From Streptomyces sp. CB02056 (GTDB taxonomy: Bacteria > Actinomycetota > Actinomycetes > Streptomycetales > Streptomycetaceae): a stretch of DNA of 64,000 nucleotides. This document shows positions 26,638-33,601 of the stretch, piece after piece; the stretch's first letter is position 1; each line of letters starts with the position of its first letter. The notes under the pieces were generated by a model. That model had not been told where the DNA came from. It searched no databases and saw only the letters and a program-made list of their open reading frames with translations. The translations under genes were made by a program, and so were the position numbers. The stretch is taken from assembly GCF_001905545.1 (NCBI RefSeq), contig NZ_LIPD01000001.1, positions 372,001-436,000 on the forward strand, given 5' to 3'.

Positions 26638-27536
26638 GCCGTCAGGTGTTCCCCTACCGGCGGCCGCAGAACGGCGAGGTGTCCGCGGACGACTGGTCGG
26701 TCCGCTTGGACGGGGAGGGACGCGGGCCGCTCCCGTCGTTCATCCCGGACTGGGACTACCAGTACGACCTCCGCCTCGAACGCGAGGTGCGCATCGACGT
26801 CGACGCGGTTCGCCGGTCCACCGGACTCCCCGTCGAGGCGGAGCTGACGTTGGTGGCCGTCTGGAGTTCCTCCGGCTCCGGGCTGAGAGTGCGGGCACAT
26901 CGCGTCACGCTGCCGGCCGTGGGGACGACGGTGGTACCCGTCTCCTTCACCGTGTACGGCCGGGAGAGCGGTGGGGTGCTGGTGTTGGACACCCAACTCG
27001 TCCTGACTTCGCGGGTGAACACGACGTCCCTCTGGACCGCCGGCCGCGCCGGGTCGATCCTCTGGCGGGACGAGGCCCAGGTCAGGTTGCAGGGGGACGA
27101 CTCCCAGTTCCCCATGTCGGTGGTCGACTTCAAGCATGCGGGTTATCCGGAGGACGCCCCGTGGCTGCTGTCGATCGGGCCGGACCCCAGGGCGGCCGCC
27201 ATGGGCGCGATGGTCCTGCTGGTCAACAGCGGGACGCCGTCGGTGCTCGAAGCCATGAGGAGGGCCGATCAGCCGACACCGGCCGACCGCCCTGTCCACT
27301 CGGCATTGAGGGCGGATGTGGTCCGTCTTCTTGTCGAGCACGCGGTCCGGAACCCGGAGCTCCGTGAGGACTGGCGATACGAACCGGACACGCTCGGGCA
27401 CCTGTTGCTCGGGATCGTCCACACCTATTTCCCCGACACCTCCTTGGAGGGCCTCCGCAAGGTGTATGAGAACGACCCCTCCCTGTTCTCCGCACGCGTC
27501 CAGAGCGCCGTCCGGCTTTTCGCGAAGGAGTCCTGA
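26634..27536 (+). CDS. Unknown beta-rich protein of the Z1/MutL locus
   Basis: 300 aa, with ATG overlapping the upstream stop (ATGA) and its own stop overlapping the next ATG. Residues 1-150 look like an all-beta domain (alternating strands such as AELTLVAVWSSSGSG and TTVVPVSFTVYG), and residues 205-300 are helical (LRADVVRLLVEHAVRNPEL). No catalytic motif, membrane segment or signal is visible. Its fixed place between the ATPase and the methyltransferase homologue suggests a structural or target-sensing subunit (inference). Known relatives of this locus often carry an AIPR protein; this is not one, being half that size and lacking its motifs. I do not recognise the family. Confidence 0.8.
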   Translation: MSRQVFPYRRPQNGEVSADDWSVRLDGEGRGPLPSFIPDWDYQYDLRLEREVRIDVDAVRRSTGLPVEAELTLVAVWSSSGSGLRVRAHRVTLPAVGTTVVPVSFTVYGRESGGVLVLDTQLVLTSRVNTTSLWTAGRAGSILWRDEAQVRLQGDDSQFPMSVVDFKHAGYPEDAPWLLSIGPDPRAAAMGAMVLLVNSGTPSVLEAMRRADQPTPADRPVHSALRADVVRLLVEHAVRNPELREDWRYEPDTLGHLLLGIVHTYFPDTSLEGLRKVYENDPSLFSARVQSAVRLFAKES

Positions 27537-29431
27537 TGGCCTTCCTGATGCCGCAGCTGCTGCCAGCCGCCGTCGACGGGTTGTGCGTGGAACTCAAGGA
27601 CCGGACGGTCGAAGAGCTCCGGACCCGCGCCGCCGTGTCCCACCCCGCCATGTACTACGCCGCGACCGGAGGACGGCGCCTCCCCGCGGACCGGCTGGCG
27701 GCACTGCGGGAGGCGGTCGTCGCCGTGGCCGCCGAGAACGGTTTCCCGGCGCAGTCCGACAGGCCGCCGGCCCGGCGGGCGGCGGCGCGCTTCGACACGG
27801 AGGTGGCGCGACTTCTCTACAAGGACGCGGGGATCATCCCCGCCGAGGCCCTGTCCCCGCAGCTGTGGGCGTTCCTCTCCCTTGTCGTGATGCCGGACGT
27901 GGCCGCGTGGCGTTTCCCCGGGTTCAACCCGAGACGCGTCACCGGCCGCGACATCACCCGTCACGTTTTTGGGCGCCTCTGGTGGCGGGCCCATCTGGTG
28001 GGTGGCGAGCGGCTCGACCCGGACGACCTCTACGACGCGCTCTCGGTGCTCGGGGAGGAGGCCTTCGACCAGGTCTTCGCCCGGCGGACATCTATCGGCG
28101 CCAGCTCGCACCTCGTCTGCGGGATCCTTCGGGTGTGGCAGGAGTTCGACATCCCGGACGAGGAGGTCGCCGATCGACAGGTCTTCCGAGACTTTCTGAA
28201 GCGCATCCTGCGACTGCGCGCGTTCGTTTCCTTCGACGCCCTCGACGAGAAGGAGCTCGACGAGGAGCTGCGAACCCTCGTCCAGGAGTCGCTGGCGACG
28301 GTCACGGGCCGGGACATGGGGCGTGAGCCGGAGCCTCCGGTCCCGATTCCGGCCCAGCGTCCGTCGCTGGACGCGGTGCGCGCGATCGAGGGCCCCGACA
28401 CGGGCGGGGCGGGACCTACGGGTTCGGCCGTGGGCGGCACCGTGGCGGAGGACGCCCCGTTGACGGTGATCGATCTCTGTGCCGGAGCCGGAGGCATGGC
28501 GCTCGGGCTGGAACGGGCCGGGTTCGAGATCGCCGCGGCGGTCGAGATCGACGCGGACAGCTGTGACACGCTCAGGACCAATCGACCGGGCTGGCAGGTG
28601 TTGACAGGCGATCTCCAACACCTTGGACCGGAACACTCCGTTTTCCGCGGCAACGTCGATGTCATGGTGTGCGGGTTGCCCCGCTCCCCGTACACGTCGG
28701 CCGGTCGACAGCAGGCGACCAGCGACCCCCGCGACGTGCTCGTGGGTGCGTTGGCCGTGGCCGTAGCCGTCCGCCCGCGCATTCTGGTGTTGGAGAACAT
28801 CCCCGACTTCGTGGAGAAGCCCAAGTTCGAGGAGGCCCGGGCCAAGGTTCTCGCCGCTGCGGAGGAGCTCGGCTACGTGGTCGAGAAGGGTGAGCTCCAG
28901 GCGGTGGACTTCGGCGTGCCACAGCTCAGGGGGCACGGCTTCGCGGTGGCCATGAGTGCAAACGACATGGCGCGCTTCACCTGGCCCGCCCCGCTTCCCG
29001 GTCATCGGCCCACGCTGGGCGAAACACTGCTGCCGTCCATGGCCGCCGGTGGGTGGCCCCACGCCGCGGAGTGGGCCGCCGGGGCGAATGTTCCCGCGCC
29101 GCTGATCGTGGGGGGCGCGACGGGGCGCGGGGGCGCCGATCTCGGCCCGTCGCGGTCCAAGGCCATGTGGGCCCGTTTGGGCGTGTACGGGGGGAGTCTG
29201 GGGGACGAGCCACCCGCCGCCGACTTCGTTCTGGATCGGGAGGCCCCTCCGCGCGGTGGACTGCTGCGACTTACCCTGGAGCAGGTGGCACTCCTGCAAG
29301 GGCTTCCGGCCAGCTGGAAGGTTCAGGGCGGGAAGACGTCCGTCTACCGGCAGATCAGCCAGGCGGTTCCGCCGGTGGTGGCCGAGGCGTTGGGCCGCAG
29401 CCTGCTCGCGGTACTCGGACCGCGAGCGTGA
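27536..29431 (+). CDS. Cytosine methyltransferase homologue lacking the catalytic Cys, with N-terminal helical domain
   Basis: 631 aa, ATG overlapping the previous stop. Residues 1-255 are a helical domain (VVMPDVAAWRFPGFNP, ITRHVFGRLWWRAHL) that resembles DUF6339-like proteins; 256-305 is a linker. The C-terminal half has the C5-methylase fold: motif I VIDLCAGAGGMALGLERAGF (311-330), motif VI VLENIPDF (418-425) and a C-terminal motif X-like helix. Motif IV, normally GGPPCQ, reads CGLPRSPYTSAG: Arg383 (CGC) replaces the catalytic Cys (TGC), a one-base difference, but Leu381 and Ser384 also deviate. Motif VIII is QLRGHG instead of QxRxR. It is probably a SAM- and DNA-binding non-catalytic subunit. 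The reading frame is intact, so it is not called a pseudogene. Confidence 0.85.
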   Translation: MAFLMPQLLPAAVDGLCVELKDRTVEELRTRAAVSHPAMYYAATGGRRLPADRLAALREAVVAVAAENGFPAQSDRPPARRAAARFDTEVARLLYKDAGIIPAEALSPQLWAFLSLVVMPDVAAWRFPGFNPRRVTGRDITRHVFGRLWWRAHLVGGERLDPDDLYDALSVLGEEAFDQVFARRTSIGASSHLVCGILRVWQEFDIPDEEVADRQVFRDFLKRILRLRAFVSFDALDEKELDEELRTLVQESLATVTGRDMGREPEPPVPIPAQRPSLDAVRAIEGPDTGGAGPTGSAVGGTVAEDAPLTVIDLCAGAGGMALGLERAGFEIAAAVEIDADSCDTLRTNRPGWQVLTGDLQHLGPEHSVFRGNVDVMVCGLPRSPYTSAGRQQATSDPRDVLVGALAVAVAVRPRILVLENIPDFVEKPKFEEARAKVLAAAEELGYVVEKGELQAVDFGVPQLRGHGFAVAMSANDMARFTWPAPLPGHRPTLGETLLPSMAAGGWPHAAEWAAGANVPAPLIVGGATGRGGADLGPSRSKAMWARLGVYGGSLGDEPPAADFVLDREAPPRGGLLRLTLEQVALLQGLPASWKVQGGKTSVYRQISQAVPPVVAEALGRSLLAVLGPRA

Positions 29432-29488
29432 CCGTCCCAGCAGACGCGGGAACACCCGTACGGCGGGCCGACCGCCTTGATCGCAAAG

Positions 29489-29505
29489 TAGAATCCGACA
29501 CCATG
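29489..29505 (+). promoter_or_regulatory. Leaderless promoter of the second methyltransferase
   Basis: A -10-like TAGAAT at 29489-29494 lies 8 bases before the ATG at 29503, and no ribosome site is present. This is the geometry of leaderless actinomycete transcripts that begin at the start codon. No clear -35 was found at 17-18 bases upstream. Confidence 0.5.
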
Positions 29506-30717
29506 CCCATCTGTGACTCTGACCTCGCCGACCACGACGGCTCCGCCCGTGAGCTCACGGTGGTGGATCTTTTCGCAGGTGCGGGAGGGTTCACCGCAGG
29601 ACTCACGAAGAGCTACCGGCCGGAAGGCGCGGAGCACAGCCCGTTCCGCAGCATTGCGGCGGTCGAGCACGATCCCGCGGCCGCGGCGACCTACGCGGCG
29701 AACTTCGGTGGGCACGTCGACAACGTCGACATCACCGGTTGGTTGCCTCCCCAGGAGGTACTGAGCGCCGACGTGATCGTGGGGGGTCCGCCCTGCCAGG
29801 GTTTCTCGGGCCTGGGAAAGGAGGACCCGGACGATCCGCGCAACCTTCTGTGGAAGGAGTACGTGCGCGTTGTCGGGCTGGTCCGACCGAAGATCTTCAT
29901 CATCGAGAACGTCGACCGCTTCATGCGCTCGCCCCAGTTCGCCGACCTGCAGAGGGCGCTCGACGACGATCGGCTGGGGGACTACGAGATCGTCCCCGCC
30001 GTGCTCAACGCGGCCGACTACGGGGTGCCCCAGGCGCGCCGCCGGACCATCGTGATCGGCACCCGCAAGGACGTGATCCGACGACACCCCGGCAAGCGGC
30101 CTCTGAGCCATCCGCCGGCCACCCACGTCCGGGAGCCGGACCTCACGGGCCGCCCGCTCTGGCGCACGGTTCAGGAAGCCGTTTTCGACCACGTCGCCAA
30201 GACCGTGGACGGGATCGACCTGCCCGATCGAGCGGCGGCGGACGGCGGTGTGCCGGGGCCGTACCGGACCACCGAACTGCACATCGGCCGGGAACCGCGC
30301 CCGCTCTCGATCGCGCGGTACGCCGCTATTCCGGCCGGAGGCAACCGTAAGAACCTGCGGAACAAGACCGCCGTCATCGACGGAGAGGAGATCCCGCTCT
30401 CGACGGAGAGCTGGGACCGGCACAACAACGGTTCGGGCGATGTGATGGGACGGCTGCACGCCGACCGGCCCTCGGTGACCATCCGCACCGAGTTCTACAA
30501 GCCGGAGAAGGGGCGCTACCTGCACCCGGTGGCGGACCGACCGATCACCCACTACGAGGCGGCGTTGATCCAGGGCTTCCCCAGGGATTTCGTCTGGCAC
30601 GGTTCCAAGATTCAGATCGCCCGTCAGATCGGCAACGCCGTGCCGGTCGGGCTCGGATCGGCGATCGGCAAGGCGATCGACGAGTACCTGCGGAAGCTCG
30701 GGCCGGAGGAGGCCTGA
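29503..30717 (+). CDS. dcm: DNA (cytosine-5)-methyltransferase, catalytically complete
   Basis: 404 aa from the ATG at 29503; a longer frame reaching 29053 lies inside the previous gene and is a shadow. All C5-methylase motifs are present: I VVDLFAGAGGFTAGL (20-34), IV VIVGGPPCQGFSGLG with catalytic Cys98, VI IIENVDRF (about 133-140), VIII PQARRRTIVIG and X ARQIGNAVPV. The target-recognition region lies between VIII and IX. It methylates cytosine at an unknown site and would protect the host from the locus nucleases. It is 71 bp downstream of the five-gene operon and appears to have its own leaderless promoter, which would allow methylation before restriction. Confidence 0.95.
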   Translation: MPICDSDLADHDGSARELTVVDLFAGAGGFTAGLTKSYRPEGAEHSPFRSIAAVEHDPAAAATYAANFGGHVDNVDITGWLPPQEVLSADVIVGGPPCQGFSGLGKEDPDDPRNLLWKEYVRVVGLVRPKIFIIENVDRFMRSPQFADLQRALDDDRLGDYEIVPAVLNAADYGVPQARRRTIVIGTRKDVIRRHPGKRPLSHPPATHVREPDLTGRPLWRTVQEAVFDHVAKTVDGIDLPDRAAADGGVPGPYRTTELHIGREPRPLSIARYAAIPAGGNRKNLRNKTAVIDGEEIPLSTESWDRHNNGSGDVMGRLHADRPSVTIRTEFYKPEKGRYLHPVADRPITHYEAALIQGFPRDFVWHGSKIQIARQIGNAVPVGLGSAIGKAIDEYLRKLGPEEA

Positions 30718-30792
30718 TCCGCAGCGTCATCCTGCCCGGCCGTCGGCCCCGAGAGGCGTTCGCTCTCCGCTGACCGGCGCTGGGACGACCTT

Positions 30793-30828
30793 GGGAGTCG
30801 GAACCGGGCGTACAGACCGACTCCTACG
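30793..30828 (+). repeat. Diverged rnpB 3'-end remnant
   Basis: Bases 30801-30828 match rnpB 20099-20126 at 24 of 28 positions, including the ACCxGGCGTACAGxCCGACTC core, and GGGAG at 30793-30797 matches just upstream. It sits 121 bp inside the right repeat. The rest of rnpB is absent. It looks like a second, older or foreign attachment-site copy. Confidence 0.65.
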
Positions 30829-30842
30829 TCCTTGAGCGGCCA

Positions 30843-30884
30843 AAGGCCCCTCGGCCGGTGCGGGAAGCGGCGGTCGGGGGCCTT
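30843..30884. terminator. Hairpin after the island methyltransferase
   Basis: AAGGCCCC (30843-30850) pairs with GGGGCCTT (30877-30884), with further inner pairing of CGGCCG and CGGTCG. A likely terminator for the preceding methyltransferase gene or for the rnpB remnant's original context. Confidence 0.6.
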
Positions 30885-30949
30885 CGCGCATCGCGGGCCC
30901 TCCTGTTGCGGCCAGGCGGGACACGGCTGGAGGGTGGACCGTCGGGAGG

Positions 30950-31020
30950 ACCCGGCGTACAGGCCGACTCTTCCGCCCCCTTTCCCGCCCGCCGGTCAGG
31001 CGGGGCGGGCGCCGACCGCG
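30950..31020. repeat. Right direct repeat (attR-like)
   Basis: Second copy of the 71-bp repeat. It contains the displaced rnpB 3' end (30950-30975), the hairpin and the last codons of the small zinc protein gene, which is the native convergent neighbour of rnpB. Confidence 0.9.
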
Positions 31021-31253
31021 TCGCGGATCTGGTCGCCGAGGCCGCCGTTGACGCGGGCGCAGTTGGCGCAGCAGAAGAACATGCCGGCGACTTCGACGCC
31101 GTGGCCGACGATGCGGACGTCGCACTGCTCGCAGCGTGGGGCGAGTTTCTCCATCGCGCACTCGAAGCTGTCGAAGGTGTAGGTGTCGCCGGTGACCGTC
31201 CTGATCTCGAAGGCCAGCCAGTAGTCGTTGCCGCAGGTGACGCAGATGGCCAT
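30996..31253 (-). CDS. Small cysteine-rich zinc-binding protein
   Basis: 85 aa from the ATG at 31251-31253, with GGAGAC upstream. Three CxxC-type pairs (CVTCGNDY, CEQCDVR and CCANC), with a further single Cys (SFECAMEK), indicate a small treble-clef or zinc-ribbon protein, of the sort common next to rnpB in streptomycetes. The C-terminus AVGARPA is encoded in the 71-bp repeat. It was probably the immediate tail-to-tail neighbour of rnpB before the island arrived. Function unknown. Confidence 0.85.
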   Translation of the reverse strand: MAICVTCGNDYWLAFEIRTVTGDTYTFDSFECAMEKLAPRCEQCDVRIVGHGVEVAGMFFCCANCARVNGGLGDQIRDAVGARPA

Positions 31254-31356
31254 GGCGGCCGTCTCCTTCCGGTGGGGCCGACCCCGGTGGGGCGGCTCGT
31301 CTCCCAGTGTCGAAGGCCCGGTCGGCGGCGGCCACCCGGAGGGGGCGGGCGGGGGC

Positions 31357-31755
31357 TCAGGCGGAGCCGGCGGCGAGGTCCTCCAGGGCGCGGACGGCGC
31401 GGTCGGCGTCGGCGGCGGCGACGAACAGGTGGTCGTGGTGGAAGCCGGCCACCACGTTGCAGCTGATGCCCTCCTCGGCGAGCCGGCCGGACACGGCGGC
31501 GGTCAGTCCGACGGCCTCCAGCGCCGAGTGGATCCGCAGGGTGATCCAGGCCGCCACGTACTCGTAGCGCAGCCCGAGCGCGTCCGCCTCCTCCTGGGCG
31601 ATCACCATCGTCACCCCCTCGGGTTCGGCGACGGTCACCACCGGCCGCATGCCGGCGGGCACCCGGGCGGGGAGCGTGCAGTAGACGTACCGCCCGGGGT
31701 TGAGCTGCGGGCTCATGCCGCGCAGCAGCGTCGCGAGGTCTCGTTCTGCGGCCAT
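31357..31755 (-). CDS. ACT-domain protein
   Basis: 132 aa from the ATG at 31753-31755; a GTG three codons upstream is the alternative. Two ACT-like beta-alpha-beta units are visible: RYVYCTLPARVPAG with VTVAEPEGVTMVIAQEEADALG, and ITLRIHSALEAVGLTAAVSGRLAEEGISCNVVAGFHHDHLFV. The second is the classic ACT core. It matches the stand-alone ACT_7/DUF family that is thought to bind amino acids. Regulation target unknown. Confidence 0.85.
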   Translation of the reverse strand: MAAERDLATLLRGMSPQLNPGRYVYCTLPARVPAGMRPVVTVAEPEGVTMVIAQEEADALGLRYEYVAAWITLRIHSALEAVGLTAAVSGRLAEEGISCNVVAGFHHDHLFVAAADADRAVRALEDLAAGSA

Positions 31756-31816
31756 GCCCGCCACCGTAGCGGCTGGGCGGGGGCTGCGCGGTGCTCCGTG
31801 GGCGTGTCGGAATCCG

Positions 31817-31845
31817 TTGACGAGCGACAGTCACCGATATATCGT
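31817..31845 (+). promoter_or_regulatory. Probable PadR promoter with self-operator
   Basis: TTGACG (31817-31822) and TATCGT (31840-31845) are spaced 17 bp. The palindrome CGATATATCG at 31835-31844 overlaps the -10 region, and a half copy TATCGA follows at 31851-31856. AT-rich palindromes of this kind are typical PadR sites, so autoregulation is likely. Confidence 0.55.
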
Positions 31846-31909
31846 CGAACTATCGAGACAGTGACTCGACTGCCTCGTTGAACCTCAGAGATTCGAGGAG
31901 GTGGGCGCG

Positions 31910-32635
31910 ATGCGCTCAGAACGTCAAGGAAGGCGATTCCGCTGGGAGGGCCCGCGCGGCGGTGACAGTGGCGGCCCCGGTGGCCTCGGCGGCGGCGGTC
32001 GGCGCCGCGGGCCGGGCCCGGGGCCGGAGTTCCGGGGGATGCCCGGGGAGGGCTTCGAGGGCCGGGAGGCGTTCGGCGGGTTCGGCCCGCCGTTCGGTGG
32101 CGGCGGTCCCGGCCGGCCGATGGGCGGCCCGTACGGGCACGGCTTCGGCGGGCACGGCGGCCGGCGCGGTGGTCCGCACGGGCGGCGCGGCGGGCGGGCC
32201 CGGCGCGGTGACGTCCGGGCCTCGCTGCTGGCGCTGCTCAAGGAGCGGCCGATGCACGGCTACGAGATGATCGCCGAGATCGCCGAGCGGACCGGCGGGG
32301 CCTGGCGGCCCAGCCCGGGGTCGATCTACCCCAACCTCCAGCTGCTGGAGGAGGAGGGCCTGATCACCGCGGAGGAGGTCGGCGGCAAGCGGCTGGTCTC
32401 GCTCACCGAGGCGGGCCGGGCCGAGGCCGACGCCGGGCCGGCCGAGCCGTGGGCGGAGGCCGGCCGGGAGGTCGACTGGGAGGCCGTCCAGGAGGTCGGC
32501 CAGGCGCTCGCCGCCGTCGACCAGGCGATCCGCCAGGTCATGGCCACGGGCACCGAGGCGCAGCGCGCCAAGGGCCTGACGGTGCTGACCGAGGCCCGCA
32601 AGAAGCTGTACCTCATCCTCGCCGAGGATGACTGA
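31910..32635 (+). CDS. PadR-family transcriptional regulator with Gly/Arg-rich N-terminus
   Basis: 241 aa from the ATG at 31910, 9 bases after GAGGAG; a GTG at 31901 is too close to it. Residues 1 to about 100 are disordered and made of Gly, Pro, Arg, Phe and His. The winged helix follows (VRASLLALLKERPMHGYEMI and GSIYPNLQLLEEEGLI), then a C-terminal dimerisation helix (about 175-235). PadR proteins repress exporter or stress genes until a ligand binds. No obvious target gene is adjacent apart from the small membrane protein on the opposite strand, so it may act on itself or at a distance. Confidence 0.9.
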   Translation: MRSERQGRRFRWEGPRGGDSGGPGGLGGGGRRRGPGPGPEFRGMPGEGFEGREAFGGFGPPFGGGGPGRPMGGPYGHGFGGHGGRRGGPHGRRGGRARRGDVRASLLALLKERPMHGYEMIAEIAERTGGAWRPSPGSIYPNLQLLEEEGLITAEEVGGKRLVSLTEAGRAEADAGPAEPWAEAGREVDWEAVQEVGQALAAVDQAIRQVMATGTEAQRAKGLTVLTEARKKLYLILAEDD

Positions 32636-32710
32636 CCGACCGGGGGGAGCGGGGCGGGCGGTGCTGCTGCCCGGGTGGCCCGAGCGGTCCGGGCGGCCGG
32701 GGGGAGGGCC

Positions 32711-32908
32711 TCACGGCCGGACCGTGAACAGGGCCACGCACACCAGCAGCAGCACCGCCCAGCCGAACCAGAGCCAGGGGTTCGGCTCGATGACCACGCT
32801 GTAGAGGCACACCGCCAGGAGCAGCACCCCGGTGACGCCGGCGACCTCCCGGTTGTGGTGCCGGACCGCCCGGGAGCGGTCCCGCGGGTGCCGTACCGTC
32901 CTCGCCAT
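32711..32908 (-). CDS. Small two-helix membrane protein
   Basis: 65 aa, ATG at 32906-32908 with a good GGAGG upstream. Residues 1-22 are basic; two hydrophobic helices follow (VAGVTGVLLLAVCLYSVVI and WLWFGWAVLLLVCVALFTV) joined by a short EPNP turn. Function unknown. It ends about 75 bp from the convergent PadR gene. Confidence 0.65.
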   Translation of the reverse strand: MARTVRHPRDRSRAVRHHNREVAGVTGVLLLAVCLYSVVIEPNPWLWFGWAVLLLVCVALFTVRP

Positions 32909-32969
32909 GCCGACCTCCGGGGGAGACTGCGGCCGACCTCCGGGGGGCCGCGGAGGGAGGGGGCGGCCG

Positions 32970-33188
32970 TCAGCCGGAGGCCGCCTCGTCGTACTCGTAG
33001 CGCCAGAACCAGCTCAGGCCCCGAACCTGCTTGCTCCGGACGTACACCAGTGTGCGCGCGGGAGTCCCGCCGTGCGCGGGGACCGGGACCTTGTACTTCT
33101 TGGGCACGCCGAGCATCGGCCCCAGCGGGATGGGGAGGATCTTCCCGTCCAGGGGGCCGCCGACGAATGCGGTGTCCGCGCTCTTCAT
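32970..33188 (-). CDS. Conserved small hypothetical protein
   Basis: 72 aa, ATG at 33186-33188 preceded directly by TGGAGGG. The sequence begins MKSADTAFVGGPLDGKILPI and ends with an aromatic-rich strand (LSWFWRYEYDEAAS). No membrane segment. The GGPLDGK lead is common in short actinobacterial and phage proteins of unknown function. It lies 61 bp upstream of the two-helix membrane protein on the same strand. Confidence 0.65.
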   Translation of the reverse strand: MKSADTAFVGGPLDGKILPIPLGPMLGVPKKYKVPVPAHGGTPARTLVYVRSKQVRGLSWFWRYEYDEAASG

Positions 33189-33601
33189 CCCTCCAGGGTC
33201 TCACCTCCGCGGACGAGCCCGGGGCGCACCCGTGGGCCGCACCCGCGGCCGTCGCCGGGAGTGTGACCGGAGAGGCACCGCCCCCGGTCATCCGGAGGCC
33301 CTCCGCACCCTTATCCTTCCTGTTACGCCCTCGGGGTCCACCCGGGTCAGCGGGCCCGTACGGGCCGGGCGAGGCGCGAATCCGCGCGCCCTCCGGCCGA
33401 TTTGGCGCGGACAGCGTGCTGCCGCGACTGCGTACCGTGACCCGGGCGTCGGCCGTCCGGTGACCCCGGGCCGCGGCCGGCAGGGCGCCGACGTCAGGGC
33501 CGAGCACCCCGGGAAGCAGACGGGGGCGCCGTGCGTTGCGTCGGAGTGGTACGTCGAACGCTGTGTCGCACCAGGCACGGCAGTTGCGCGGAAGGGGCCC
33601 G
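33189..33601. other. 413-bp intergenic region
   Basis: This region separates divergent starts of the small hypothetical gene and the Prim-Pol gene and presumably holds both promoters. I see no convincing gene, strong palindrome or repeat in it. Confidence 0.5.

Larger units (their letters stand above)
20101..31020. mobile_element. Genomic island at the 3' end of rnpB
   Basis: About 10.8 kb bracketed by a 71-bp direct repeat (20101-20171 and 30950-31020; 70 of 71 identical). The inside is less GC-biased than both flanks, with frequent codons such as GAA, GTT and TTC-rich stretches and less extreme third positions. It holds only one functional module: Vsr-like nuclease, Z1 ATPase, DUF4420 protein, MutL/MORC-like ATPase, unknown protein and two methyltransferase genes. 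No integrase, transposase, excisionase or replication gene is present. Repeat structure is seen directly; horizontal acquisition is inferred. Confidence 0.85.

Noticed and set aside
26634..27536. AIPR abortive-infection protein expected in mza-type loci
   Set aside because: The protein is half the expected length and shows none of the AIPR conserved blocks.
27536..29431. Calling the first methyltransferase homologue a pseudogene
   Set aside because: The frame is intact over 631 codons, start and stop are coupled to its neighbours and the fold motifs are kept; only catalysis appears lost.
32711..33188. Toxin-antitoxin pair formed by the two small minus-strand genes
   Set aside because: They are 61 bp apart, one is a plain two-helix membrane protein, and no toxin or antitoxin motif is seen.
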